DNA of 64,000 bases from Burkholderia ambifaria AMMD (GCF_000203915.1 NC_008392.1:682001-746000), one strand, 5' to 3'; shown: positions 35,863 to 47,016, counted from the first letter of the stretch. Program-made: numbers and translations. The notes: generated by a model not told the origin, from the letters alone.

Positions 35863-37324
35863 GTTCGCCGATCGGCGTGAACTTGCGGTCGCGCACGCGG
35901 CCTTCGTCGGCGCCGCGGCGAATCAGGTCCTGCGCTTCCGCGCGGCTCGCGACGCACGGCGCGGAGCCGGGCAGCGGCCGCCGCGCGGTTTCGCGCACCG
36001 CGAGCACCGACACGATGCCGATGAACGACGCACCCATCAGGTAGTAGGCCGGCATCATCAGGTCGCCGGTGCGATCGACGAGCCATGCGGTGACGAGCGG
36101 CGTCGTGCCGCCGAACAGCGACACCGACACGTTGAAGCCGATCGCGAGCGCGCCGTAGCGGATCCGCGTCGGGAACAGCGCGGGCAGCGCGGACGGCATC
36201 ACGCCGGTGAAGGTCGACAGCAGCGTGCCGTAGATCAGCATCCCGCCGAACACGGGCAGCATCCCGCCCGTACGGATCAGCAGCAGCGCCGGCACCGACA
36301 GCACGAGCAGGCCGACGCAGCCGGCCATCATCACCGGCTTGCGGCCGACGCGGTCGGACAGATGGCCCGCGTAGAGCGTCATCGGCATCATCAGCACCAT
36401 CACGATCAGCACCATGAAGAGGCCGTGCGTCTCGTTGAAGTGCAGCGTCGCCGACAGGTAGTTCGGCAGGTACGACAGCGCCATGTAGTCGGTCACGTTG
36501 AAGATCAGCACGAGGCCGACGCACTGCAGCAGCGGCCTCCACTGTTCGACGAGCAGCGTGCCGAACGACTGCCTCGGACGCCCTCGTTCGTCCGCTTCGC
36601 GCGATTCGGCTTCCTTCTTGAACGCGGGCGTTTCCTCGAGCTTGAGCCGCACGTAGAGGCCGACGAGGCCGAGCGGCCCGGCGATGAAGAACGGCACGCG
36701 CCAGCCCCACGACAACAGTGCTTCCTGCGACAGCGTGGCCGTCAGCACCGCGACGGTGGCCGCGCCGAGCGTGTAGCCGATCAGCGTGCCGAACTCGAGG
36801 AAGCTGCCCATGAAGCCGCGGCGCCGGTCGGTCGCGAACTCCGCGATGAAGGTGGCGGCGCCGCCGTATTCGCCGCCGGTCGAGAAGCCCTGCACGAGGC
36901 GGGCGACGAGCAGCAGCACGGGCGCCATGATGCCGATCGATGCATAGCTGGGAATCAGGCCGATCGCGAAGGTGCCGACGGCCATCATGATCATCGTGGC
37001 GGCGAGCACGCGCTGGCGGCCGATGCGGTCGCCGAGCGGGCCGAACACCATGCCGCCGAGCGGGCGCACGAGGAACGCGGCCGCGAACGTGCCGAAGGTC
37101 GCGAGCAGCTGAGCGGACGGGCTGCTCGATGGGAAGAACACCTTGCCGAGCGTGACGGCGATATAGCTGTAGACGCCGAAGTCGAACCATTCCATCGCGT
37201 TGCCGAACGCCATGGCCCCGACCGCGCGTTTCAGGACGGCCGGGTCGACGATCGTGATGTCGTCCAGCTTCAGGGCCTTGCGCGAAGACCGGGCTTTCGC
37301 GGGGTGCGCTTGCGATGAACTCAA
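35855..37324 (-). CDS. MHS-family metabolite:H+ symporter (ProP-like)
   Basis: 489-residue major facilitator of the metabolite:H+ symporter (MHS) family, which includes ProP, KgtP, ShiA and CitA. Evidence: NAMEWFDFGVYSYIAVTLGKVFFPSSSPSAQLLATFGTFAAAFLVRPLGGMVFGPLGDRIGRQRVL, with the GDRIGR loop between helices 2 and 3, and a second copy LSDRVGRKPVMMAG. Twelve membrane helices. The best start is the TTG at 37324, preceded by AGGAG about 7 bases upstream, before SSSQAHPAKAR; the longer frame from 37519 runs through noncoding-like sequence. Sequence resembles the proline/betaine and ProP-type branch, but substrate (organic acid, betaine or aromatic acid) is unproven. A long 9-bp repeat array lies about 400 bases upstream of its start. 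Confidence 0.9.
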   Translation of the reverse strand: MSSSQAHPAKARSSRKALKLDDITIVDPAVLKRAVGAMAFGNAMEWFDFGVYSYIAVTLGKVFFPSSSPSAQLLATFGTFAAAFLVRPLGGMVFGPLGDRIGRQRVLAATMIMMAVGTFAIGLIPSYASIGIMAPVLLLVARLVQGFSTGGEYGGAATFIAEFATDRRRGFMGSFLEFGTLIGYTLGAATVAVLTATLSQEALLSWGWRVPFFIAGPLGLVGLYVRLKLEETPAFKKEAESREADERGRPRQSFGTLLVEQWRPLLQCVGLVLIFNVTDYMALSYLPNYLSATLHFNETHGLFMVLIVMVLMMPMTLYAGHLSDRVGRKPVMMAGCVGLLVLSVPALLLIRTGGMLPVFGGMLIYGTLLSTFTGVMPSALPALFPTRIRYGALAIGFNVSVSLFGGTTPLVTAWLVDRTGDLMMPAYYLMGASFIGIVSVLAVRETARRPLPGSAPCVASRAEAQDLIRRGADEGRVRDRKFTPIGERA

Positions 37325-37728
37325 GGAACGCTCCTGGAAGGAGCCTTCGCGGCCGGCCGAGCGGGCGCACGGGGGGCGGGCGCGGAACCGTCGGGGACGA
37401 AGGCGGTTGTCTCTGGATCGCCGTGATGTCGAGGGCGCGGCGCGCGCCACGCGACACCCGGCAAGGGTGTGTTGGTGTAAAGCAGTGTAGAGAAACGGGG
37501 AAAGCGGACTATCGGTCATGCGCCCGGAAACCGGTCGTAAACGACACGGATGGCGCAGGCGGGCAACTGGTCGTGCGGCGCCCGGCGAGGGTTCGGCGGT
37601 CCGGGCAGCGTTGATGGCGGTCTATACCGGATCTGCGATGCGCGGGGCGCGGCGCGTCGCGCGATCGTGCGGGCATGATGGAAGCTGCGTCGAATCCGGA
37701 TGTGCGGATGCGCGGATGCACCATCGCC
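37325..37728. other. Intergenic region upstream of the MHS transporter gene
   Basis: 404 bases between the TTG start of the MHS transporter and the minisatellite. Long open frames cross it on both strands, but none has a ribosome-binding site or recognisable protein sequence. It must hold the transporter promoter; I see no clear operator. Confidence 0.4.
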
Positions 37729-38066
37729 CGACGACCGCGACGACCGCGACGACCGCGACGACCGCGACGACCGCGACGACCGCGACGACCGCGACGACCG
37801 CGACGACCGCGACGACCGCGACGACCGCGACGACCGCGACGACCGCGACGACCGCGACGACCGCGACGACCGCGACGACCGCGACGACCGCGACGACCGC
37901 GACGACCGCGACGACCGCGACGACCGCGACGACCGCGACGACCGCGACGACCGCGACGACCGCGACGACCGCGACGACCGCGACGACCGCGACGACCGCG
38001 ACGACCGCGACGACCGCGACGACCGCGACGACCGCGACGACCGCGACGACCGCGACGACCGCGACG
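37729..38066. repeat. 9-bp minisatellite, about 37 near-perfect copies
   Basis: Head-to-tail array of the 9-mer CGACCGCGA over 338 bases, about 37.5 copies, with no visible imperfections inside. As 9 is a multiple of 3, all frames stay open and read as simple tripeptide repeats (Arg-Pro-Arg, Asp-Asp-Arg or Ala-Thr-Thr on one strand), which explains long artificial frames here; I do not believe any is a gene. It lies between the porin 3' end (38134) and the MHS transporter promoter region. Arrays this long and uniform usually vary in copy number between isolates by slippage. Its length in this sequence may also be affected by assembly. Confidence 0.97.
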
Positions 38067-38133
38067 CAAGATGCTTCGGACTACGAATTCAGCAAGGCGG
38101 CGGTTCGACGAAGGCAACCGCCGCCCGCGCACA

Positions 38134-39201
38134 TCAGAACAGGTGGCGAATCCCGAGGTTCGCGCCGATGGTCGTTCCGGTGACCGCGTAAAGCGCGTTG
38201 TTGATCCCGAGCCCGGTGTTCATCGCGCCGTGGTTGTTGACCATCGCGACCTGCGCGTACAGCGCGGTGGCCTTCGACAGGCTGTAGGTCGTGCCGACAG
38301 CCGCGAGCAGCGAGTGATTGGCCGTGTCGTTGCGGTCGCTGGTGAACCAGACGCCGCCGTTCAGGTCGACGGCCGGCGTCGCCTGGTAGTCGAGGCCGCC
38401 GCCGTATACGTTGTTGCTGAACGATCCGCCGACCTTGTAGCTCGCGAACGACGCCTTCGCGGTGACCGGGCCGAACCGGTACGCGGCGCCGATCGTGCGG
38501 CCGACGAACGCGACGGTGCTCGGCGTCGGCGTCGGGTTGGTGCCGTCGTTGCCGTCGTAGAACGCGGCGTTGATCATGAAGCCGTCGTGCTCGTATTTGA
38601 CGCTCGCCGAATACTGGCGTCCGGCCTGGAAGTCGCCGGCCTTGCCGCCGAACGCGAACATCGCGCTGCCGGTGAGGCCGGCGATCGTCGGGCTCGTATA
38701 CGACACGGCGTTCGGATTGAACAGGCCCGTCACGAGCACGTTGTCGACGTAGTTGATCAGCCCGCTGCCGAAGTGCGAGAAGTTGCGCGGATCCGAATCG
38801 AAGATCGCGAGCAGGAACGGCGAGTACTGCACGCCAGCCTTGATCGTGCCGAAGCCGCCGTCGAGCCCGACCCACGCCTGGCGACCGAAGAAGTTGCCGT
38901 TCGAATGGGCGAACGCGCCGTTGGTGACGGCAAAGCCGCTTTCGAGCTGGAATTTCGCCTTCAGGCCGCCGCCGAGATCCTCGGTGCCGGTCATCCCGAA
39001 GGTCGTCGGCGTCATGCCGGTGTCGGTCATCGCGAACTGATGGCCGGCGTTCGCGCCGGTGGCGGCGTCGAGCGTCTTGCTCGTGTACAGCAATGCGGCG
39101 TCGAGGTTGCCGTACAGCGTCACGCTGCTTTGCGCGAAGGCGCCGGTGCTGGCTATCGCGCCCGCCAGCGCGGCGCAACCGATCACGATTCTGTTTTTCA
39201 T
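38134..39201 (-). CDS. General porin (Gram-negative, OmpC/Omp38-like)
   Basis: 355-residue outer-membrane porin, the trimeric 16-strand type common in Burkholderia. Signal peptide about 1-23 (MKNRIVIGCAALAGAIASTGAFA), mature start QSSVTLYGNLDAAL, then motifs GTEDLGGGLKAKFQLESGF, FFGRQAWVGLDGGFGTIKAGVQ, and the C-terminal GIRHLF with terminal Phe needed for Bam recognition. GGAGAC lies 5-6 bases before the ATG at 39201. The gene stands alone, with the 9-bp repeat array 67 bases downstream. Substrate range is general; no sequence hint for specificity. Confidence 0.95.
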   Translation of the reverse strand: MKNRIVIGCAALAGAIASTGAFAQSSVTLYGNLDAALLYTSKTLDAATGANAGHQFAMTDTGMTPTTFGMTGTEDLGGGLKAKFQLESGFAVTNGAFAHSNGNFFGRQAWVGLDGGFGTIKAGVQYSPFLLAIFDSDPRNFSHFGSGLINYVDNVLVTGLFNPNAVSYTSPTIAGLTGSAMFAFGGKAGDFQAGRQYSASVKYEHDGFMINAAFYDGNDGTNPTPTPSTVAFVGRTIGAAYRFGPVTAKASFASYKVGGSFSNNVYGGGLDYQATPAVDLNGGVWFTSDRNDTANHSLLAAVGTTYSLSKATALYAQVAMVNNHGAMNTGLGINNALYAVTGTTIGANLGIRHLF

Positions 39202-39428
39202 TGGGATGTCTCCAGTGTTGTTGTACGTCCATGCATCGAACAGGGATGTGACGGACGCCGCGCATGGCGGGGGCCGTCGTGCAGGCCGCGCACGCTGGGT
39301 GGGGCGCGGCGGGACGCACGTGCGCCGCCGGGTGTCGGCCGCGCGCGACGCGTTCATGGCCCGGATGGGCGCCGGAACGCGCGTGCGTCGAGGAAGTCGG
39401 GCAGGGCGGCCGGTGCCGCCCTCGTGAT

Positions 39429-41423
<1,995 letters not shown>

Positions 41424-41456
41424 GGAAATCGTAGTGTGTGGCCTGCCGGTTGAAAC

Positions 41457-41471
41457 GCAACTTGCATGCCA
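41457..41471 (-). promoter_or_regulatory. Sigma-54 (-24/-12) promoter of acs
   Basis: Reading the minus strand: TGGCAT (41471-41466), 5 bases, TTGC (41460-41457), close to the consensus TGGCAC-N5-TTGC, with GG and GC exactly 10 bases apart. It lies 34 bases upstream of the acs ATG. Same element is found at the dehydrogenase and pqqA promoters. Confidence 0.8.
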
Positions 41472-41612
41472 ATCGCGCGGATATTCGGCCGGAATGGCGT
41501 GTGTGCGCGGTGCCATGCTGTTTCACTAATCAGTCTGCAGTGCAGAGCAATGAGACAGATGATGTGGTCGGTGTACCTGCCGGCTTTCCGCTTGCGTCGA
41601 AATGCAGCAGAC

Positions 41613-41631
41613 GTGTTGCAGGCGTCAACAC
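41613..41631. promoter_or_regulatory. Putative activator site upstream of acs
   Basis: On the minus strand it reads G-TGT-TGACGCCT-GCAACAC, matching nTGT-N8-GCAACAC, the 19-bp element repeated at pqqA and the alcohol dehydrogenase. It also forms a dyad (GTGTTG...CAACAC). About 140 bases upstream of the -24 box, a normal distance for an enhancer-binding protein. Confidence 0.6.
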
Positions 41632-41675
41632 GGCGTGCGATTAGCGACGAGTGCCGCCCGCGATGCCGCCGAGTA

Positions 41676-43529
41676 CTACGCGACGAACGACCGGAGCAGG
41701 CCGAGCGTGTCGGACGCTCGAAGGCGGGCGAGCGCCGACGCCTCGATCTGCCGCACGCGTTCCGCGGACAGGTTCAGCTGGCGGCCGATGTCGCGCAGCG
41801 AGCAGCCTTCGTCCGTGTGCAGCCCATAGCGCAGCTTGAGGACCATCGCCTCGCGCGGCGGCAGCCGGTCGATCACGGCAGCGATCGTGCGGCGCAACTG
41901 CGTGGCGCCGGCCGCGTCTTCGGGAGAGGGCGTCGTCGTGTCCGGCGCGACGTCGGCGAACGTCATGTCGCCTTCCGGCGAGACCGGCACGTCGGCCGAC
42001 ACCGGTTCCTTCACGATGGCCATCAGCTCGCGCACCTTGTCGACCGGCTCGCCCATGTGGACGGCCAGTTCGGCCGGCGTCGCCGCCGTGCCCGCGCGCT
42101 GCCGGTGCTCGCGCGCGAGCCGCGACAGCTTGTTCAGCGCGTCGACCGTATGCGTCGGCACGCGGATCGTGCGGCCGAGGTCGGCGAGTGCATGCGTGAT
42201 CGCCTGCCGGATCCACCAGGTCGCGTAAGTCGAGAACCGGAAACCGCGCCGGTGGTCGTAGCGCTCGATCGCCTTCAACAGTCCGATGTTGCCTTCCTGG
42301 ATCAGGTCCGCGAACGGCAGGCCGCGATCCGGATATCGCTTCGCGATCGACACGACGAGCCGCAGGTTCGCATCGAACAAACCCGCCTTCGCCGGCTGCA
42401 TCGCGCGTTCGATCGCGCCGAGCCGTGCATCGAGCGACGCGGTCGCGCCGGGCGGCAGTTCCGATGCGGGGGCCGCGCGCAGGATCGCGTCGCGTGCATC
42501 GACGAACTCGGCCGCGCGTCTCGTCAGCGTCGACGCGCAGGCCGGGTGTGCGGCGATGCATGACGCGAGCCAGCCGGCGTGATCGTCGTCGGCCGCGTGT
42601 GCGAACGACGGCGGGATGCCGACGTCGGCCAGCATCCGCTCCAGTCGGCCGCGCAACGCGCGGTGCCGGCGTGCGCGGCCGCGCAGCGGCTCGCTCATCC
42701 GTTCGAGCGCGCGGGCGGACAAGCCCAAGGTGCGGAGCAGTGCCGCGGCGTCGCGTACGTCCGAGCGATACGCGGCGCAAGCGCTGCCACCGGACGCCAG
42801 TGCCGCGCGCATGCCGTGCGCAAGTGCATCGATGCGTGCGAGCCGCGCCACCACCGCGTCGCGCCAGGCCGAATCTTCCGTCTGCGTATCGTCGTCGCGC
42901 GCGGGTTCGCCGGTGGCGGTGGCCGACGTGCCCGCCTCGGCGTGATCGGCCGATGTGTCGTCGCGCGGGCCGTCGTCGAGAAAGATCACATAGGTCGACG
43001 CGGCGGTCCGGCATTGCGCGATCTCGACGCGAATCGACACGAGCGCGTCGAGCGCATCTGGATCGCCGCACAGCACCGCGGCCGACGCGGCGCGGCCACG
43101 CTCGATCCGTCGCGCATACGCGAACTCCTCGTCGCGCGTGAGGAGCGGCGTCGTGCCCATCTCGCGCAGATACAGCCGGACCGGATCGGTCGTGCGCGGC
43201 GCGAGCAGGTCGGCCGCGGCGAGCGCGCCGGCGCCGTCGGCCCATGCGCGCGCGGGCGGCGCGGGCCGGAAGTAGCGCTCGAGGGTCCAGCCGCTCGCGG
43301 TATCGGCGCTGTCGGACACCGCGATGCCGAGTTCGCCGAGCACCGCCGCAACCGCATCGACGCCGCTGTCATTCGCATCATCGTCGGGTAGCCCGTCGAT
43401 GATGTCGCCGCGCGTGACGAAGCCGCGCGACAGGCCGGTCGCGATCAGTGCGTGGAGGTGCGCGACGGCGTGCGGCGCTGCGCCGTCGTCGCGGCCGGCC
43501 GTGGGCACCACCGCGTGCCGCGCCGGCAT
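41676..43529 (-). CDS. Second RpoD-like (group 1/2) sigma-70 factor
   Basis: 617-residue sigma factor with full primary-sigma layout: region 1.1-like N-terminus ([29 protein letters not shown]), region 1.2 ([32 protein letters not shown]), a long non-conserved spacer, region 2 (about residues 382-466, [41 protein letters not shown]), region 3, and region 4.2 ([27 protein letters not shown]). The -10-reading RQAIT motif is kept. In the -35 helix, the residue equal to E. coli Arg584 is Ala589, while Glu585 is kept. The sequence is diverged in the spacer, so it is an accessory sigma factor, not the housekeeping one. Start assumed at ATG 43529, just after the HiPIP gene; 43562 is possible. Target genes unknown. 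Confidence 0.85.
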   Translation of the reverse strand: MPARHAVVPTAGRDDGAAPHAVAHLHALIATGLSRGFVTRGDIIDGLPDDDANDSGVDAVAAVLGELGIAVSDSADTASGWTLERYFRPAPPARAWADGAGALAAADLLAPRTTDPVRLYLREMGTTPLLTRDEEFAYARRIERGRAASAAVLCGDPDALDALVSIRVEIAQCRTAASTYVIFLDDGPRDDTSADHAEAGTSATATGEPARDDDTQTEDSAWRDAVVARLARIDALAHGMRAALASGGSACAAYRSDVRDAAALLRTLGLSARALERMSEPLRGRARRHRALRGRLERMLADVGIPPSFAHAADDDHAGWLASCIAAHPACASTLTRRAAEFVDARDAILRAAPASELPPGATASLDARLGAIERAMQPAKAGLFDANLRLVVSIAKRYPDRGLPFADLIQEGNIGLLKAIERYDHRRGFRFSTYATWWIRQAITHALADLGRTIRVPTHTVDALNKLSRLAREHRQRAGTAATPAELAVHMGEPVDKVRELMAIVKEPVSADVPVSPEGDMTFADVAPDTTTPSPEDAAGATQLRRTIAAVIDRLPPREAMVLKLRYGLHTDEGCSLRDIGRQLNLSAERVRQIEASALARLRASDTLGLLRSFVA

Positions 43530-43545
43530 CCCGTCGCGCGCCGCG

Positions 43546-43863
43546 TCACGCGCGCTTCGCATACACGTTGCACCAGCCGTCCGCTGCGACCGACTTGCCG
43601 CCGAACATCGGGCACGTGCCGCTCGCATCGGCCGCTTCGCCCTTGTAGAAGCGGCAGTTCGAGCAGCGCTGGCCGGCCTGGTATTTCGGGAACTGCGCGG
43701 GGTCGACGCTGGACGCATGCGCGCGATAGCCGAGCGTCTTCGCGGTGGGGTCGTTCTCGTCGACGAGCGGCGGCGCCGCATAGGCGGTGCGCCCGGCGGC
43801 GAGCGCGGCGCACAGGCCGATGGTGTTGACGATGAAAGTTCTGCGGGAGGTGGAGTGCGTCAC
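43546..43863 (-). CDS. High-potential iron-sulfur protein (HiPIP)
   Basis: 105-residue precursor of a periplasmic [4Fe-4S] electron carrier. A Tat-type signal (SRRTFIVN then hydrophobic stretch to TAYAA) is expected because HiPIPs are exported folded. The four cluster Cys are visible: CSNC, CPMF, and WCNVY near the end (CxxC...C...C pattern). GTG start at 43863 with AGGA about 8 bases upstream. It lies 75 bases downstream of the binding-protein/cytochrome c gene in the same direction. Inference: it takes electrons from that cytochrome or from the alcohol dehydrogenase on the way to the respiratory chain. Confidence 0.92.
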   Translation of the reverse strand: MTHSTSRRTFIVNTIGLCAALAAGRTAYAAPPLVDENDPTAKTLGYRAHASSVDPAQFPKYQAGQRCSNCRFYKGEAADASGTCPMFGGKSVAADGWCNVYAKRA

Positions 43864-43938
43864 GGTCGTGTCCTGGTCGAGATGAAATCGTGGGGAAGGG
43901 CGCGGCCCGCATCGCGTGGCGAAGCCGCTTGCCCGGTG

Positions 43939-45213
43939 TTACTGGCTTGCGTTCGCGTCCTTGTGTGCAGCCGGGCCGGCGATGAGCGGCGCGGTCGACG
44001 CGCGTGCGGCATCGGCCGTCAGCTTGTTCTTGCTGGCGATATAGCCGTTCGACGCGAGCAGGAAGGCCATCAGGTCCGCGTAGTCCTCATCCTTGAGCTT
44101 GCCGGGCTGGTCGGCCGGCATGTTGGTCGCCATGTAGCCGAACACGCCGCCGATCGTCAGGTGCGAATGCGACAGCGGTGCGAACGACGTGCCGCTCAAC
44201 GCGGGCGCGGTGTTGCCTTCGAGGTCGGCGCCGTGGCACTTCGCACATGCGTTGCCGTAGAGTTCCTTGCCGTGCGCGGCCTGTGCGGCGTCGAACGCGG
44301 GTGCGGGGTCGCCGCCGCCCGCGGCGACGCGGATGAAGCCGCCGCCGGCAGTTGCGTTGCGCGCCCGCAGGAGGCCGCCCGATTGACGGCCGCCGGCGGC
44401 CGTCGCGCCGTCGAGGAAGCGCGCCGGCGTGCGCGATTCATGCGACTCGTGCGCTTCGAGCGCGCTGCCGGGCAGCGCCCACTTGCGGGTCAGCGCGGCG
44501 AGCCGGCCGTTGTTCTTCATCTGCGTGAGGGCCGCGTCGATGCGCTGCTGCAGCGCGGCCGAGCGCGGTGCGAACGCGAACGTGAGTTGCCACTCGGCAT
44601 ACGGCGACGACGTCGCACCGATGCGGAACGCCTGCTTCGGATGCGCGGCCTGATACGCGACGACCGCCGGATACCAGACGATCGCGCGATGCGCGCGGCC
44701 GCGGGCGACCGCGTCGACGGTTTGCTCGGACGTGTTCTCGAGATCGAAGCGCGCGTCCTTCTGCTGGACCGCGATCAGCTGCGCGGGGCTCGCGTAGGTG
44801 GCCGCGACGATTTCGCGGCCGGCCGTCGGCGTGCCGGCGTCGCGGCGCGTGACGCTCACGTAGCCCGAGCGCAGGTAGCCCTGCGAGAACAGCAGCTTCG
44901 TATCGGATGCATCGGCGATCGCCGAGCGCGGGAAGCCGGCGAGCACGTCGCAATCACGTTCGAGCATGCCGGCGAGTTCGTGCGCGGACACGCCGTCGTC
45001 GTCGCTGCCGCCCGCGTCGTGCGCGGAGAAGGTGGCGGCGATGCCGGCCGCGCGGAACACGTCACGGGCGATGGCCTTGTCGAGCGCGGCCGTCGGCGTG
45101 CCGGGCAGCGAGCAGACGCGCACCGGCGTCGCGGCCGTGGACGGCACCGGGAGCAGCGCCGTGCCTGCCGCGAGCGCACAGGCCACGGCGAGACGGGAAA
45201 GTGGAAGGTTCAT
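43939..45213 (-). CDS. Periplasmic binding protein-cytochrome c fusion (MxaJ/XoxJ-MxaG/XoxG-like)
   Basis: 424-residue secreted protein with two domains. After a signal peptide (about 1-27), residues about 30-250 form a family-3 solute-binding fold (VRVCSLPGTPTAALDKAIARDVFRAAG, DVLAGFPRSAI, QMKNNGRLAALTRKWALPGSALE), the fold of the MxaJ/XoxJ accessory protein. A Gly/Ala-rich linker leads to a c-type cytochrome (about 305-400) with one heme site CAKCH (Cys323, Cys326, His327) and a likely axial Met365 (NMPADQPG). In known systems XoxJ and the cytochrome XoxG are separate proteins beside the dehydrogenase. Here they are one polypeptide encoded 75 bases downstream of the dehydrogenase. Likely role: electron acceptor plus dehydrogenase maturation factor. 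Confidence 0.88.
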   Translation of the reverse strand: MNLPLSRLAVACALAAGTALLPVPSTAATPVRVCSLPGTPTAALDKAIARDVFRAAGIAATFSAHDAGGSDDDGVSAHELAGMLERDCDVLAGFPRSAIADASDTKLLFSQGYLRSGYVSVTRRDAGTPTAGREIVAATYASPAQLIAVQQKDARFDLENTSEQTVDAVARGRAHRAIVWYPAVVAYQAAHPKQAFRIGATSSPYAEWQLTFAFAPRSAALQQRIDAALTQMKNNGRLAALTRKWALPGSALEAHESHESRTPARFLDGATAAGGRQSGGLLRARNATAGGGFIRVAAGGGDPAPAFDAAQAAHGKELYGNACAKCHGADLEGNTAPALSGTSFAPLSHSHLTIGGVFGYMATNMPADQPGKLKDEDYADLMAFLLASNGYIASKNKLTADAARASTAPLIAGPAAHKDANASQ

Positions 45214-45288
45214 GATCGTCGCTCGGTTGGAAACGGGGGAGGCACCCGCGCCGTCGGCGCGGGCGCAATACGGTTGGCCGGGTGGAGA

Positions 45289-47016
45289 TCAGCCGCGGTC
45301 GAGGGCGAACACGTACAGCGTGCCGCCGCGCGGCACGTCGTCCGCCGCCTTGGCCATCGGGCCGCCCCAGATCGGGTTCGCGCCGCCGTAGCCGGCCAGT
45401 ACCGCTACGTACTCCTTGCCATCGACTTCAAACACCGACGGCTGCGCGATGATCCCGCTCGCCAGCTTCGGGCTTTCCCACAGCACCTTGCCGGTCGACA
45501 CGTCGAATGCGTACAGGTGGCCGTCGAGCGAGCCGCTGAACGCGAGGCCGCTTGCGGTCGTCGCGACGCCGCCGTTCCACGGCAGCTTGCTCCAGTGGCT
45601 CCATACCTTCTTGCCGGTGTTCACGTCGATCGCCTGGAGTTCGCCGTAGCCTTCGCTGCCCGGCTCGGGCTTGATCTCGAAGCCTTCGCCGAGATACGGC
45701 AGCCCTTCCATATAGTTGACCGACTTGCCCGACAGGCTCATGCACGCATGCAGTGACGGCACGATCGCGAGATGGCGTTGCGGGTCGTACGACACCGACC
45801 ACCAGTTCTTGCCGCCGAGGAAGCTCGGGCACGTGTCGATCGTCGTGCCGACCTTCGGATACTTCGCGGGATCCTGGATCGGCGCGCCGTCTTCCGTGTA
45901 GCCGGTGACCGACGTCGCCTTCACGAACGGTTCCGCGTAGATCAGCTTGCCGGTGTCGCGATCGATCGCGTGGAAGTAGCCGTTGCGGTCCGCGTGGATG
46001 ATCGCGTCGTGTTCCTTGCCCTTGTACTTGATCGTCGCGAGCACCGGCGTGTTGACGCCGTCGTAGTCCCAGGTGTCGTGCTTCGTGTACTGGTAGTGCC
46101 ACTTGAGGTCGCCGTTCTTCGGGTCCAGCGCGAGCAGCGAATCGGAGTACAGGTTGTCGCCCGGGCGCAGGTCCGCGAGCCACGGCCCCGGGTTGCCGAC
46201 GCCCCAGTACAGCGTGCGCGTCGCCGCGTCGTAGGTGCCGGTCAGCCAGGCCGGTGCGCCGCCGTGCGCCTGCATGCCGTCGGGCCAGGTATCGGCGTGC
46301 TTCTCGCCTTGGCCGGGGATCGTGTAGCGCTTCCACAGCAGCGCGCCGTCGTTCGGGCTCAACGCGGCGATGAAGCCGCGCGCGCCGTACTCGCCGCCCG
46401 AGCTGCCGACCACGATTGCACCGTCGATCGCGAGCGGCGCGAGCGAGAACGAGTAGCCGAGGCCCGGCTCGAACATCTGCTTCTTCCACACGAGCGCGCC
46501 GGTCTGCGCATCGAGCGCGGCCACTTCGCCGCTCAGCATCGCGACGTAGACGTTCTTGCCGTACAGCGCGACGCCGCGGTTCACCACGTCGCAGCAGGCC
46601 GTCTTGAACGATTCCGCGCCGAGCTTCGGTTCGTATTTCCACAGCTGCGCGCCGGTGGCCGCGTCGAACGCGTATACGTTGTCCTTCGGCGTCGTCACGA
46701 ACAGGTAGCGGCCGTTGACGATCGGCGTGGCTTCGAAACCCTGCTTCAACTGGGCCGGAAACTTGTAGCTCCACGCCTGCGTGAGCTGCTTCACGTTCGA
46801 CGGATCGATCTGCTTGAGCGGCGAATGCGACTGGCCGTTGTACGTGCGGTAGTAGGTGAGCCAGCCGGGATCGCGTTGCGCGTCCGTGAGGCGCTGGTAC
46901 GTGACGGCCGGATAATCGGCGGCGGCGTCCACGAGGCCGGGATTCAAGGCGATGGCGACGGCTGCCGCGATTCCGATCGTTGCCAGTCGGCGCGTCGAAG
47001 CCGAGAGTTTTTTCAT
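45289..47016 (-). CDS. PQQ-dependent alcohol dehydrogenase with lanthanide-type metal site
   Basis: 575-residue secreted quinoprotein of the methanol/ethanol dehydrogenase type (eight-bladed propeller). Signal peptide about 1-31. Adjacent Cys141-Cys142 form the ring-shaped disulfide; metal ligands Glu209 (GGEYGARG), Asn275 (GNPGPW) and catalytic Asp317. Two residues on is Asp319 (WDYDGVN). An Asp at this position is the mark of lanthanide-dependent enzymes (XoxF, PedH); Ca-dependent MxaF/ExaA have Ala, Ser or Thr. No fused heme domain, so it needs the separate cytochrome encoded next. Start ATG 47016 with AGGAGA upstream. Promoter: sigma-54 type at 47109-47123. Clade (XoxF-like or ExaA/PedH-like) and substrate are not settled. 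Confidence 0.92.
   Translation of the reverse strand: MKKLSASTRRLATIGIAAAVAIALNPGLVDAAADYPAVTYQRLTDAQRDPGWLTYYRTYNGQSHSPLKQIDPSNVKQLTQAWSYKFPAQLKQGFEATPIVNGRYLFVTTPKDNVYAFDAATGAQLWKYEPKLGAESFKTACCDVVNRGVALYGKNVYVAMLSGEVAALDAQTGALVWKKQMFEPGLGYSFSLAPLAIDGAIVVGSSGGEYGARGFIAALSPNDGALLWKRYTIPGQGEKHADTWPDGMQAHGGAPAWLTGTYDAATRTLYWGVGNPGPWLADLRPGDNLYSDSLLALDPKNGDLKWHYQYTKHDTWDYDGVNTPVLATIKYKGKEHDAIIHADRNGYFHAIDRDTGKLIYAEPFVKATSVTGYTEDGAPIQDPAKYPKVGTTIDTCPSFLGGKNWWSVSYDPQRHLAIVPSLHACMSLSGKSVNYMEGLPYLGEGFEIKPEPGSEGYGELQAIDVNTGKKVWSHWSKLPWNGGVATTASGLAFSGSLDGHLYAFDVSTGKVLWESPKLASGIIAQPSVFEVDGKEYVAVLAGYGGANPIWGGPMAKAADDVPRGGTLYVFALDRG

Noticed and set aside
37729..38066. CRISPR array
   Set aside because: Units are 9 bases with no spacers; it is a simple tandem minisatellite, and there are no cas genes.
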